Positions 34,885-44,677 of a stretch of 64,000 bases of DNA are shown in pieces. Where the stretch lies: positions 110,228 through 174,227 of the forward strand of contig JANQJK010000006.1 of NCBI GenBank assembly GCA_028281665.1, in the 5' to 3' direction. The first letter of the stretch is position 1, and each line of letters begins with the position of its first letter. A program made the translations under genes and the position numbers. Below the pieces are notes generated by a model. The model saw only the letters and a program-made list of their open reading frames with translations, searched no databases and was not told where the DNA came from. The stretch comes from Hyphococcus sp. (lineage in GTDB: Bacteria; Pseudomonadota; Alphaproteobacteria; Caulobacterales; Parvularculaceae).

Positions 34885-37818
34885 CTAGAAGGTTTTCTTC
34901 ACCGACAGGAAGATACGACGACCGATAAGGTCCTGCTGGCTCGCAGCCGACAGCGACGCCGTACCGACGCGGTTCAACACGTCAGACACCGGGTCCGGCT
35001 CTTCATTGGTGAGGTTTTGCACACCAGCCTGAAGCTGGAACGTATCGTCGACATCGTAACGCAGCGTCACCGCATGCGTCATGTAGTTCGGCACATCGAG
35101 ATCAAAGATCGTACCGTCGCGGGTCAATCCGTTGAACGTGTAGTCCTCCTGTGAACTGATGAAATCAATTCCATAGAACAGCGTCCAAGGACCACGCTCA
35201 AACCGAACATCGCCTTCAAAGACGAATTCCGGATCACCAAGCGTGCCGTTGAGGTCACGACGACCCGCGCCGACGCCGCCGGTGTCAAACAACTCATCTT
35301 CGTCGACCAGCGTCCAAGTGCCGCGCCAATCAAGGATCATGTTGGCTAAGCCAAAGTCACGGCTGTATCGAACCGTGAAGTCGAAGCCCTGCGTGTGCTG
35401 CAGGTTGATGTTGAAGTAGGAGTCGTTGATCTCAACAACGTTGCCGTTGGCGTCGCGGCCGCTGACAAAGTCGCAGAGCGTGCCCGGCGTCCGGAACAGC
35501 GGATCGTCGTAGCAAGCAGCGAAGATCGCGGCTGCGCCAAATCGTGCAACCTGATCGTCGACCCGGATGTCAAAGAAGTCCACCGCAAGCGACAGGTCTT
35601 CGACAAACGTCGGCTGGTAGATGATGCCGGCTGTAATCGCCCGCGAGGTTTCAGCCGTCAGGCGACCAGTGTCGTTACCGAAAGTAATAACCCGCGGTGT
35701 TGACGACGAGGCAAAGTCTGGCGGCAAGCCTTCAGACGCACAGTTCACAAAACGCGGCGATCCCGGCGGCTCATCAATACCGTAGTCGTCGCACGGGTCC
35801 GTGCCGCTGAAGAAGGCCGTTTGACCGCCAAGGAACAACTCGAACAGCGCCGGCGCTCGGAACGACGTTCCGTATGACGATCGGATTTTGACGCCTTCAC
35901 CAACACCCCAATCGATCCCGGCCTTATAGGTCCAGCCGGAATAGCCACTGTCGTAGTTCGTGTAGCGACCGGAACCTTCAAGGTTGAGGTGCTCGAAGAA
36001 GGGCTCGTCGCGAAGCAGCGGAATATAAACCTCCGCAAAACCTTCGAGAACGTTGTCGCTGCCTTCTGTGCGGCCCGCAGACGTAAGACCCCAGGAGTTG
36101 CCGGCCGCGGCGTTCGGGCCCGGACGGTCATCGATGCTGTCCTTGCGGCCTTCAAAGCCGATCGCCATACCGACGTCCCCAGCCGGCAATGAGAAGACGG
36201 CTGAGTTTGCGAAGCTGGTCTGGAACAGGATCTGTTCGAACGTCGTGTTACCGTATTCGAACGCCGTGATGTAGTCGAGCTCGGCCTGCGTATAGCGCGC
36301 ATCGCCGCGCCGAATTGCGGCAAACGCATCAAGCGGCACACAGGTGGGGCCAACGTCGGGCTCACCGAACGGCAAAGCATTGACGTTAACGGCGCAATCG
36401 AAAACGCCGGGGCTGGTTTCAACGATATCCAGCGCATTCCCAACGCGGTCTTCGAGAATGATCTGGCTGCCGTAACGGCCCATCGATCGACCGTAAACAA
36501 AGGCCGAATCCCAGGTCCAACCCGTATCGCCGACCACGCCATTAGCGCCGGCGACGAAACGCGTCGTCCAGAGTTCGACGTCGAACTCAAGCGGATCAAC
36601 GAAGGTCAGCGGAAGCGCAAACAATGCATCTGTGAACGGGTTCAACGGATGCGCACCAGAATATTGCGGCGCGAACTGACGCGTGCCGCTATTGCTGGTT
36701 GAACGACGATTGTTGACCATCGCTTCGTAGAAAAGCGTGGTGCCGCCGAACCAGTCGATGTCATAGGAGCCGAAGCTTGAGAACGTGAAGCGCTCGACTG
36801 GAGAAATGAGCGTGGCGCCCAGTTCTTCGTCGTCAAAGAAGTTCCGTTCCGCGAGACTCGCAATACGCCAATCCGGATCCGCCGGATCGTCGCCATTGCC
36901 TGGATCGAATACGACACGGCGTGTCGGCGCAACCACAACGACGTAACGGTTTGCAGACGCGAAACATTTCTCGCCATTCGGCCCGTCGATCGTGTCGGGG
37001 TTGGTATCAAGCAAGTCGAGACGTTCGCCTGTGTCCGGATCGCGATAGTTTTCGAACGGACAGCGCGCCCAGTCACGCTGGCCTTGCAGCACCGGCTCGC
37101 GCTTGAAATATTCAAAGCTCGAAACCATGTGACCGCGATCGCCAGTCAAGCCGGCGGTGATGGAGCCGCGATAGACTTCGCCGCCGCCGTCGGTCGGCAA
37201 TTGCGTTGCAGCGTCGATCGTCACACCGTCAAAATCATCCGTTGTGATGATGTTTACAACACCTGCAACAGCATCAGAACCGTAGATTGACGATGCGCCA
37301 TCTTTCAGGATGTCGATGCGCTTAACGATTGCCGTCGGAAGGACGTTAAGGTCGACCGTCGAAACCGTACCGCGGGTACCTGACGGGTTTAGGCGGCGGC
37401 CGTTCAACAGAAGCAACGTACGCGTCGCACCAAGACCGCGCAACGAAAGCGAGTTAGCGCCCGGGCCACCGTCAAAGACGAAGCCTGATGCGAAGTCACC
37501 GAGCTGAAACGAACCAGATGCGGCCGTGGTGCTTTGCAGAATTTCCGTCGCTGACAGAAGGCCAGCCAGCGAAGACTGGTCAGGCAGAATTACCTGGATC
37601 GGCGACGAACTCGAAAATACGTCCTTAGCAATCCGCGAACCGGTGACGACAATCGTGTCGTCGGTTGCAACATCGTCCAGGTCGTCAAATTCTTCGATTT
37701 CGTCGACCTGGTCGTCTTGCGCCAGCGCCGGCGCCCCTATGCCGAGCGCCAGCGAAGACACGCCAGCAGCCAGCAGCCCCCGCAAAAATGCGGAGTCCTC
37801 GTGTGTTTTTTTGATCAT
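34885..37818 (-). CDS. TonB-dependent outer membrane receptor
   Basis: A 977-residue outer-membrane importer. The signal peptide (LLAAGVSSLALGIGAPALA) is followed by an acidic stretch (DDQVDEIEEFDDLDDVATDD), a TonB box-like DTIVVTGSRI, the plug domain (NSLSLRGLGATRTLLLLNGRRLNPSG... GASSIYGSDAVAGVVNIIT) and a 22-strand barrel ending in KKTF. The substrate is unknown; the plug type is common in Caulobacterales and sphingomonads for saccharides or peptides. A perfect hairpin terminator follows it. The upstream 330 bp hold its promoter region. Base composition is slightly less GC-rich than the neighbours, as often seen in highly expressed receptors. Confidence 0.95.
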   Translation of the reverse strand: MIKKTHEDSAFLRGLLAAGVSSLALGIGAPALAQDDQVDEIEEFDDLDDVATDDTIVVTGSRIAKDVFSSSSPIQVILPDQSSLAGLLSATEILQSTTAASGSFQLGDFASGFVFDGGPGANSLSLRGLGATRTLLLLNGRRLNPSGTRGTVSTVDLNVLPTAIVKRIDILKDGASSIYGSDAVAGVVNIITTDDFDGVTIDAATQLPTDGGGEVYRGSITAGLTGDRGHMVSSFEYFKREPVLQGQRDWARCPFENYRDPDTGERLDLLDTNPDTIDGPNGEKCFASANRYVVVVAPTRRVVFDPGNGDDPADPDWRIASLAERNFFDDEELGATLISPVERFTFSSFGSYDIDWFGGTTLFYEAMVNNRRSTSNSGTRQFAPQYSGAHPLNPFTDALFALPLTFVDPLEFDVELWTTRFVAGANGVVGDTGWTWDSAFVYGRSMGRYGSQIILEDRVGNALDIVETSPGVFDCAVNVNALPFGEPDVGPTCVPLDAFAAIRRGDARYTQAELDYITAFEYGNTTFEQILFQTSFANSAVFSLPAGDVGMAIGFEGRKDSIDDRPGPNAAAGNSWGLTSAGRTEGSDNVLEGFAEVYIPLLRDEPFFEHLNLEGSGRYTNYDSGYSGWTYKAGIDWGVGEGVKIRSSYGTSFRAPALFELFLGGQTAFFSGTDPCDDYGIDEPPGSPRFVNCASEGLPPDFASSSTPRVITFGNDTGRLTAETSRAITAGIIYQPTFVEDLSLAVDFFDIRVDDQVARFGAAAIFAACYDDPLFRTPGTLCDFVSGRDANGNVVEINDSYFNINLQHTQGFDFTVRYSRDFGLANMILDWRGTWTLVDEDELFDTGGVGAGRRDLNGTLGDPEFVFEGDVRFERGPWTLFYGIDFISSQEDYTFNGLTRDGTIFDLDVPNYMTHAVTLRYDVDDTFQLQAGVQNLTNEEPDPVSDVLNRVGTASLSAASQQDLIGRRIFLSVKKTF

Positions 37819-38148
37819 TTTAATCTGCCCAATAGTTGCCCAAAAAGTAGGAAAGGCTTATTACGCAGCCCCTCCCAAACTCGGCACTAGCGGATCAAGT
37901 CGACCGCCGGTGACCGGCAACTTGGATCGCGCACCCCGAATTTGGGGTAAATCCTTCCATCACCGTTTCGTTATGTCAAACATCTGGGCCACCGGCCTAA
38001 CGCAATGCCAGCCTGCTGTTGCGCAAATACATCATGGCCAGAAGGCCGCATGGGGCCGCCGCGGCGAAAACTACGTATGTTGACAAAAGCGCGAAAATGC
38101 GGCGCAGATTTGGGCGGCATCAACACGCGCATCCACGGAGTATATGGC
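37819..38148. other. intergenic region between the TonB receptor and the CYD-motif protein
   Basis: No coding feature is supported. It must hold two divergent promoters. TTGACAA occurs at about 38081 on the plus strand, without a clear -10 partner. CCCCGAATTTGGGG is a short palindrome at about 37936-37949. No recognisable riboswitch or operator was found. Confidence 0.3.
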
Positions 38149-38772
38149 ATGGCAGGCGAAATCAGCGCCGGAGTAAAGACGGGGTTTGGCGCATTGGGAC
38201 TGGCGGCGGCCCTCGCTGTGATGGTCGCCGGCGGCTCATCGCAAGCCCAGGAAAACAGCGAGCTTTCCATTGCTGAAGTTGTGGAGCAGTGCTCAAAGGT
38301 CGCAGACCCCGCAGGGCGCCTGGAATGCTATGACGCCCTGGCGACGTCCCTGCGGCCACAAGCCGCTTCGGCCCCTGCTGAGGGCGGCGAGCCCTCCCCG
38401 GCGCCGGCGCCCGAAACGGCGCTCACCGCGAGCGCCGATGCCTCACCCGATCAGCCTTCTGAAGAACGCGAGCGACGTTTCATCATTGTCGATACGGGCA
38501 GCGTGGCGGGCAAAAAGGTCGTCCGCGAAACCAAAAAGCAAAAGGGCCAACCCTTCATCGCGACGGTCGTCGCGGCAAAGCGGAATAATGTGGGCAAATT
38601 GTTCGTGCAGTTCGACGACGGTCAGATCTGGCGCACGCTGGATGGCGAGGGCGACATTGAGATTCCGGAAAAAGGCGTCGAAGCGCAGCTGCGCAAATCG
38701 ATGTTTTTCAGCTGGTGGGTAACCTTCGGCGACGGAAAAAAAGTCAAAATGGTGCCGTTCAGCATCGATTAG
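38149..38772 (+). CDS. secreted protein with Cys...RLECYD motif
   Basis: A 207-residue exported protein. The signal peptide (GFGALGLAAALAVMVAGGSSQAQ) is followed by EVVEQCSKVADPAGRLECYDALA, a short motif seen in many proteobacterial envelope proteins (including TagO/VasI-like proteins). An Ala/Pro/Glu linker leads to a C-terminal domain (about 150-205: FIATVVAAKRNNVGKLFVQFDDGQIWRTLDG... RKSMFFSWWVTF) that looks beta-rich. ATG 38149 is chosen for the signal peptide and GGAG eight bases upstream; the longer frame from 38005 is unlikely. Function is unknown. Confidence 0.7.
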   Translation: MAGEISAGVKTGFGALGLAAALAVMVAGGSSQAQENSELSIAEVVEQCSKVADPAGRLECYDALATSLRPQAASAPAEGGEPSPAPAPETALTASADASPDQPSEERERRFIIVDTGSVAGKKVVRETKKQKGQPFIATVVAAKRNNVGKLFVQFDDGQIWRTLDGEGDIEIPEKGVEAQLRKSMFFSWWVTFGDGKKVKMVPFSID

Positions 38773-38856
38773 CGGCGCTGACGCACAAAAAGAAACCCTG
38801 CCGCCATGAGGCACAGTCTAAAGTAAAGACCGGACTCAAATGCCGGACGTCGTACT

Positions 38857-39837
38857 TTACGGCGTCGCCGCGGCGGGCTGTTTCGACCAGTCGCGCTTGA
38901 CGCCCGTCGCCAGCAGGAACGGCGAGGCGACGAAGATCGAGGAATAGGTCCCGATCACGATGCCCCAGATCATGGCGAGGGTGAAACCGCGCAACACTTC
39001 GCCGCCGAAGATCGCGAGGGATATCAGCGCCAGAAGGGTCGTTACGGAGGTCATCACCGTCCGCGCCAACGTATCGTTGATGGAAAGGTCGAGGACTTCG
39101 GCAAGCGGTTTCGATTTGTATTTGCGCAGATTCTCCCGAACGCGGTCATAGACGACGACCGTGTCGTTCATTGAGTAGCCGACAATGGTCAGGATCGCCG
39201 CGATGATGGCGAGTTCGAACTTCAACTGCGTCACCGCGAACATGCCCAAGGTGATGATCACGTCGTGCACCAGCGCAACAATGGCGCCCAGGGAAAACTG
39301 CCACTCAAATCGCAGCCAGATGTAGATAAGCATCATGGCGATGGCGAGCGCGACCGCCGTTGCGCCTTTCTGGATCAGTTCACCGGAAACTGTGGGACCG
39401 ACCACGTCCACTTTCCGGACGACCATGTCGTCGCCGAGCAGTGCGCGCAGCGCATTCTGCACCGCAACCGCCGCGGCTTGCTGCGCGTTTTCGTTCGCGG
39501 TGGCCTCATCCTCATCCGCCTCCACCGCTTCGACTTGCTGCTGCTCCACATAGACGACAACGGCCGGTTCCGACCCGGCGAAGTCTCGAATCGCCTGCAC
39601 ATTCACATTGCCAAGGCCAAGCTCCCCGACAGTCGATCGCACCGCGTCGAGTTCGATCGGCTCGGAGTCGGTGACCTCGATCGTGACGCCGCCGCGAAAG
39701 TCGATGCCGAAATTAAGACCGATGGTGAGGAGAGCGGCGAAGGATCCGACGATCAGCGCCGCCGAGAAAAGCATCGCGATAAACCGAACCTTGATGAACG
39801 GAATATTTGTTTTCGAGGGAACGAGCTTCAGATACAT
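38857..39837 (-). CDS. secF: protein translocase subunit SecF
   Basis: A 326-residue inner-membrane subunit of SecDF, which uses the proton motive force to complete protein export. FRGGVTIEVTDSEPIELDAVRSTVGELGLGNVNVQAI marks the first periplasmic region, and FEWQFSLGAIVALVHDVIITLGMFAVTQ plus GYSMNDTVVVYDRVREN are core SecF motifs. It starts 13 bp after secD, in a yajC-secD-secF operon. An acidic insert (VEADEDEATANENAQQAA) lies in the periplasmic domain. Confidence 0.96.
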   Translation of the reverse strand: MYLKLVPSKTNIPFIKVRFIAMLFSAALIVGSFAALLTIGLNFGIDFRGGVTIEVTDSEPIELDAVRSTVGELGLGNVNVQAIRDFAGSEPAVVVYVEQQQVEAVEADEDEATANENAQQAAAVAVQNALRALLGDDMVVRKVDVVGPTVSGELIQKGATAVALAIAMMLIYIWLRFEWQFSLGAIVALVHDVIITLGMFAVTQLKFELAIIAAILTIVGYSMNDTVVVYDRVRENLRKYKSKPLAEVLDLSINDTLARTVMTSVTTLLALISLAIFGGEVLRGFTLAMIWGIVIGTYSSIFVASPFLLATGVKRDWSKQPAAATP

Positions 39838-39850
39838 TTTTTTGCGTCCC

Positions 39851-41482
39851 CTAAAGCGCCAGTTGTTGCGGCCGCTTGGCCAGCAGGTATCCGCCCGCCA
39901 GCAACCGCGTCAGAACGTAGGCGGTAAAGACCGATGTCGCGACGCCGACGGCGAGTGTGATTGCGAAGCCGCGCACCGGCCCGGCGCCCAGCTGGAACAT
40001 GATGAGCGCGGCAAGAAACGTCGTGACGTTTGCGTCGAGGATTGCCGACCAGGCTTTCTGATATCCGGTCTCCGCCGCATTGATCGGCGTTTTGCCGGCC
40101 GCCAGCTCTTCGCGGATGCGCTCAAAAATCAGAACGTTTGCGTCAACCGCCATGCCGATGGTGAGCACGATACCCGCGATACCCGGCAATGTCAGCGTCG
40201 AGCCCATGAGAGACAGGGCGCCGGCGATCAGAATGACATTCGCAATAAGCGCAATGTCGGCGTAGATCCCAAACCGGCCGTAGCTGATAACCATGTAGAT
40301 AATGACGGCGGCGAATCCGATGACCAGCGCCTTGGCGCCCGCCTCGATTGAGTCCTGGCCGAGCTGCGGGCCGACCGAACGCTGTTCAAGGGTCGTCAGC
40401 TCTGCGGGCAGCGCGCCGGAGCGAATGAGGAGCGCTGTCTCCGACGCCTCCAGCGCGGAGAAGTCGCCGGTGATACGGCCCGACCCTTGCGTGATCGCCG
40501 ACTGGATCGTCGGCGCCGAGATGATTTCGTCATCGAGCACGATGGCGAAAACCTGCCCGATATTATTGCGCGTGTAGTCCGCAAAGCGGCGCGCGCCGCG
40601 GCTGTCGAACTCGAAATTGATTTGGAAGCCTGCGCCGTCAGGGTTCTGACCCGCGGATGCGTTTTGCACCATGTCCCCGGTAATTTCCGGCGCCTCGACG
40701 AGCACCATCGGCCCGCGCCCGGTACCTTCGAATTCCGCAAACGGAACCATGATGCGGCCCGGCGGCAGAAGCCCTGCCGCGGCGTCGGACGGGCTCACCG
40801 TCAGATCCGCCGCGTGGAACGTTAACTGCCCGGTTCGGTTAATAATCGCCTTGAGGGCCTCGGGATCGTCGTCCCCCGGCACCTGCACGACGATGCGGTC
40901 GGCGCCCTGGGGCGCAATCACGACTTCCTTGTTGCCGGCGGGATCGATCCGTCTCCGGACGACCTCGATCGAATCGCGCACCGCCTCGGTTGAAAACTGC
41001 CGCTCGGCTTCCGCCGTCATCGAGACGACAATGCGCCCGTTATCGGTTGAAACGGCGTAGGGTCGGATGCCCAGTCCCAGCGCGCCCGCGCCGCTGCGCG
41101 TAATGTCGCGCACGCGGTCGCGCGCATCGTCAAAGTCGTCCGCATTCGCAACGCGCAACGAGATTTCGCCCGACGCGTCGTCATAAGTGAGGCTGTCAAT
41201 CGAGATACGATCGCGGCCGGCGCCCCGGTTCGGACGCATCTCGCGGCGCACGTCGGACATGATCGCCCGCATACGGTCGTCGATGACTTTTTCCGTGTCG
41301 ACGCCAAGCAACAGGTACGAGCCGCCCTGCAAATCCAGCCCGAGATTGATCGTCGACTTCGGAACGAAACCCGGCAACCCGTCGCGGGTCTCTTCGGTCA
41401 GAAAGTTCGGGATCGCAAACAATATCCCGAGCACGACAAGGCCGATTATCCCGGCGGTCTGGTATTTTGAGAATTGCAGCAT
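39851..41482 (-). CDS. secD: protein translocase subunit SecD
   Basis: A 543-residue SecD. The N-terminal helix is followed by GLDLQGGSYLLLGVDTEKV, a large periplasmic domain, and the membrane motifs TTLEQRSVGPQLGQDSIEAGAKALVIGF, YGRFGIYADIALIANVILIAGALSLMGSTLTLPGIAGIVLTIGMAVDANVLIFERIREE with the proton-relay Asp (GMAVDANVLI). It works with SecF and YajC beside the SecYEG channel. It follows yajC by 56 bp and precedes secF by 13 bp. Confidence 0.96.
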   Translation of the reverse strand: MLQFSKYQTAGIIGLVVLGILFAIPNFLTEETRDGLPGFVPKSTINLGLDLQGGSYLLLGVDTEKVIDDRMRAIMSDVRREMRPNRGAGRDRISIDSLTYDDASGEISLRVANADDFDDARDRVRDITRSGAGALGLGIRPYAVSTDNGRIVVSMTAEAERQFSTEAVRDSIEVVRRRIDPAGNKEVVIAPQGADRIVVQVPGDDDPEALKAIINRTGQLTFHAADLTVSPSDAAAGLLPPGRIMVPFAEFEGTGRGPMVLVEAPEITGDMVQNASAGQNPDGAGFQINFEFDSRGARRFADYTRNNIGQVFAIVLDDEIISAPTIQSAITQGSGRITGDFSALEASETALLIRSGALPAELTTLEQRSVGPQLGQDSIEAGAKALVIGFAAVIIYMVISYGRFGIYADIALIANVILIAGALSLMGSTLTLPGIAGIVLTIGMAVDANVLIFERIREELAAGKTPINAAETGYQKAWSAILDANVTTFLAALIMFQLGAGPVRGFAITLAVGVATSVFTAYVLTRLLAGGYLLAKRPQQLAL

Positions 41483-41538
41483 GAGTTGATTACTCTAGGG
41501 TCTTGCAATTGGCGTTGCGCGCCTGAACGTTCGGACGG

Positions 41539-41871
41539 CTAGGAATCGTTTGCCGCCGGCTCCGGTTTGTTGCGCACGTCTGAAAGCGTGGTCTTGATCA
41601 CGCGCACGGTAACCTTGTCGGCGAGTTCAACCATGATCTCGTCGCCCTCCAGCACCTTGGTCACCTTGCCGATGATGCCGCCGGCGGTCACGACCGTGTC
41701 GCCGCGGCGAACATTGGACACCATCGCCTGATGCTTTTTCCGGGCCGTCATCTGCGGGCGGATCAGCAGGAAGTAAAAAATCACGAAGATGAAGACCAGC
41801 GGCGCCAGCTGAATAAACGCGTTCGGCGCTGCGGCCTCCCCGGCCTGCGCAAATGCGGGCGAAATGAACAT
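41539..41871 (-). CDS. yajC: preprotein translocase subunit YajC
   Basis: A 110-residue protein with one membrane helix. MFISPAFAQAGEAAAPNAF, APLVFIFVIFYFLLIRPQ and KKHQAMVSNVRRGDTVVTAGGIIGKV are the YajC signature. ATG 41871, with GAGAGGAA upstream, gives the normal family length; the long upstream part of the frame overlaps the divergent MFS gene region. First gene of the yajC-secD-secF operon. The 265 bp to the divergent MFS gene hold its promoter. Confidence 0.96.
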   Translation of the reverse strand: MFISPAFAQAGEAAAPNAFIQLAPLVFIFVIFYFLLIRPQMTARKKHQAMVSNVRRGDTVVTAGGIIGKVTKVLEGDEIMVELADKVTVRVIKTTLSDVRNKPEPAANDS

Positions 41872-42136
41872 GGAAGTATTCCTCTCCTCGGGAATTTTCG
41901 GCAAGCGACAGGCTGCGACCAGATCGCCCCCGCCGCGACGGCTTCGCGGTATATAGCCATCGCCCCTGCGGTTGCAATCCATTGATTTCATTGCCGGGGC
42001 GGCCGATAGCCATTTTCCGCGAACAGAGCGAGAATCCAATAATGCCAGCAGAGGAAAATGCGGTTTTTCGAGCGGCGCCGGGGACACGGCGGGCCGCCGC
42101 GGCGATCGTCGGTGTCCGCCAGGACCGTCAGGCGGC

Positions 42137-43489
42137 ATGACCGGCGCGGCCGAACCCGCCTCGCCGCCGCCGCTGTTCTTCCAGCGGCGGTTTTTTCCCA
42201 TGTGGACAGCGCTGTCCTTCGGCACCTTTGCGGACAATACCCTGCGCCAGGCGCTGCTGATCGGGATTCCCGCCGGCCTGATCAGCGTCCCCTTTTTCGA
42301 CGACGCCGACAACGCAATCCCCTATATCGGCGCGCTCCTGCCGCTTGCAATTTTGCTGTTTTCGTCAGTCTCCGGACAGCTCGCCGACAAATACGAAACG
42401 TCGATGATGTTCCGGCGCACGAAGTTCGCAGAAATCGTCCTTATGAGCATCGCCGCGCTGGCCTTTGCATTCGGAAACGGCGCGCTCGCCATCGCCATGC
42501 TGTTCGCCATGGGCGCGCAGTCAGCGTTTTTCTCTCCCGTGCGTGTCGGCGCCATGCCGAAATATCTCCATACGGACGAGCTTGTGCGCGGCAACGGGCT
42601 GTGCAACGCCGGCCTTTTCACGTTCATTCTGCTCGGTTACACGGCGGGCGGGCTCCTGATTATTCTGGAGAATGGCGGGCGGTGGGTCGGCGTCGCGCTC
42701 GTCGCCGCCGCCTGCGTCGGATGGATCGCCGCCCTTCGAACCCCTCATGCGGCCGCAAACGATCCAACGTTGAAAGTGAGTTTTAACGGCGCGTCACAAA
42801 CGATCGCCATGTTTCGCCTGGTGTTTCAGTCGCGCGGCGTCGGCCCGACGCTGATCGGCGTCGGCGTTTTTTATTTTCTGTCCACCGCCGTCACCGTCGC
42901 CGTGCCGCTATACGGACGGGACGCGCTCCATGCGGAGCCGCTCGTCTGGACGGCGTTAAACGGGCTGTTTGCCATCGGCGCGATGATCGGGGCCATGGGC
43001 GCGGCGAGCCTTGCCAGGGGCCGCTCCGGGCTTGGCTTTTCCACCGTGGCGATCATCGGCGCGGGACTGATGAGTTTTGCCATCGTCGCCGTGACCCCCT
43101 TCGCCGCCGGCGCCCCCGACGCGCCACTGACGGTGCGCGCGCTGTTTACGTCACCGGCAGGGTTGGCCCTTGTCCTCTTTTTCGTCGTGACATCAGCGCT
43201 CTCCGGCGTCTACATCGCGCCGCTACAGGCGGCCATGCAGCGTCGCGCCCCTGCATCTATCCGCGCCCGCATCCTCGCAGCCGGCATCTTCGCAAACGCC
43301 GCCTTCGCCATCCCGGGATCGCTGTCGATTCTGGCCGTCACCGGCGCCAATATTAACCCGTTAGCGGTGTTTGCCGGCGTCGGCGCCATCATGATCCTGA
43401 TCGGCGCCGTTATGATTCAGCGATGGCGCGCATTGCCCGAAGGGCTCTATGAAGAGGCGCTTTCGGCGTTTAGGTTGCCGCCATCGTAA
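42137..43489 (+). CDS. MFS transporter, LplT/Aas-like
   Basis: A 450-residue twelve-helix carrier. RFFPMWTALSFGTFADNTLRQALLIGIP, SGQLADKYETSMMFRRTKFAEI and SAFFSPVRVGAMPKYLHTDELVRGNGLCN resemble the lysophospholipid flippase LplT and the MFS half of Aas fusions. No acyltransferase domain follows, so the second enzyme of that pathway is not linked here. ATG 42137 is preferred over 41972 because the upstream part is unlike the family and overlaps the yajC promoter region. Transport of lysophospholipid is inference. Confidence 0.8.
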   Translation: MTGAAEPASPPPLFFQRRFFPMWTALSFGTFADNTLRQALLIGIPAGLISVPFFDDADNAIPYIGALLPLAILLFSSVSGQLADKYETSMMFRRTKFAEIVLMSIAALAFAFGNGALAIAMLFAMGAQSAFFSPVRVGAMPKYLHTDELVRGNGLCNAGLFTFILLGYTAGGLLIILENGGRWVGVALVAAACVGWIAALRTPHAAANDPTLKVSFNGASQTIAMFRLVFQSRGVGPTLIGVGVFYFLSTAVTVAVPLYGRDALHAEPLVWTALNGLFAIGAMIGAMGAASLARGRSGLGFSTVAIIGAGLMSFAIVAVTPFAAGAPDAPLTVRALFTSPAGLALVLFFVVTSALSGVYIAPLQAAMQRRAPASIRARILAAGIFANAAFAIPGSLSILAVTGANINPLAVFAGVGAIMILIGAVMIQRWRALPEGLYEEALSAFRLPPS

Positions 43490-43546
43490 CGATTGGTTCG
43501 CGCCTTCGCTCTATTATCCGATCACTTGCATGATTAGTTCACTACG

Positions 43547-44518
43547 ATGACCATACTTGTCACCGGCGCGGCCGGATTTATCGGATCTGAAGTCGCGCGC
43601 GCCTTGCTGGCGCGCGACGACAGCGTCATTGGCGTCGACAGTCTCAACGCATACTACACCCCGGCGCTGAAGCGCGCCCGCCTTGATCGCATTGGCGCAA
43701 GTTCGAAGTTTCGCTTCATCAAGGCCGACATCGCGAACTATCAGGAACTGACGGCGGCGCTTACCGGCCTTGAGTTTTCATCGATCATTCATCTCGCGGC
43801 GCAAGCGGGCGTCCGCCACTCCATCACCCATCCGTTCGACTACGGAAAATCCAACCTCGACGGGCATCTTTCCATCCTCGAACTGGCGCGGGCGCGCAAG
43901 GTCGATCACCTGACATACGCATCGTCCTCTTCCGTTTACGGCGGCAATGAAAAAACGCCGTTCAGCGAAACCGATCCGACCAGTGCGCCGGTCTCGCTTT
44001 ACGGGGCGACCAAAAAAGCAAATGAGGCGATGTCCGCGTCCTATGGGCGGCTCTACGCTCTGCCGCAGACGGGCCTGCGTTTCTTTACGGTCTACGGCCC
44101 GTGGGGACGCCCGGACATGGCCTACTGGATGTTCGCGGACAAGATCTTGCGCGGCGAGCCGATCGAGATCTTCAACAATGGCGCCATGGGGCGCGATTTC
44201 ACCTTTATCGACGATATCGTTAAGGGCGTGCTCGCCGCGCATGAACGCCCGCCGGGGGCGGACCGCCATTTCCACCGGATATATAACCTCGGGAACGACC
44301 GGCCCGAAGAACTGATGACCCTTGTGACGCTGCTCGAAAAAGAGCTGGGGAAAACTTCCGAAAAAATCATGATGCCGATGCAGCCGGGCGATGTGGAGCG
44401 CACATGGGCCGATATCGGCCGGGCCCGTTCCGAACTCGGCTATGCGCCGACTGTTACGCTGGCGGAAGGAATAAAGCGCTTCGCCGCATGGCGGCTGAGC
44501 GCCGATTACACTTTCTGA
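43547..44518 (+). CDS. UDP-glucuronate 4-epimerase (NAD-dependent epimerase family)
   Basis: A 323-residue short-chain dehydrogenase-type epimerase. GAAGFIGSEVA is the NAD site, SSSSVYGGNEKTPFSE holds the catalytic Ser/Thr, and SLYGATKKANE the YxxxK pair. GLRFFTVYGPWGRPDMAYWMFADKILRGEPIEIFNNG is typical of the UDP-glucuronate epimerases that make UDP-galacturonate for surface polysaccharide. The UDP-glucose dehydrogenase gene that makes its substrate is about 700 bp away on the opposite strand, which supports this substrate. Confidence 0.9.
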   Translation: MTILVTGAAGFIGSEVARALLARDDSVIGVDSLNAYYTPALKRARLDRIGASSKFRFIKADIANYQELTAALTGLEFSSIIHLAAQAGVRHSITHPFDYGKSNLDGHLSILELARARKVDHLTYASSSSVYGGNEKTPFSETDPTSAPVSLYGATKKANEAMSASYGRLYALPQTGLRFFTVYGPWGRPDMAYWMFADKILRGEPIEIFNNGAMGRDFTFIDDIVKGVLAAHERPPGADRHFHRIYNLGNDRPEELMTLVTLLEKELGKTSEKIMMPMQPGDVERTWADIGRARSELGYAPTVTLAEGIKRFAAWRLSADYTF

Positions 44519-44677
44519 ACGCCCGACCCGGACGGCAAATCGTTAACAGGCTTTAACGAACTTTTCCCACTCGTTCGACGTATGGCAAGTGAGTTGCATA
44601 CTTAACGTCGGGGTCGGCGCTATTTGCGCCGGGGCCTTAATAGTGCAGAAACATCGTAACCATAAATTTAGGCTGCT

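Noticed and set aside
44543..44556. CtrA-like site TTAA-N6-TTAA
   Set aside because: The CtrA consensus has a 7-base spacer; here it is 6, and the flanking gene is not a typical CtrA target. Could be chance in an AT-richer gap.
44614..44635. CGGCGC-TATTT-GCGCCG hairpin after the epimerase gene
   Set aside because: A six-base stem without a following T tract; not enough for a terminator call.
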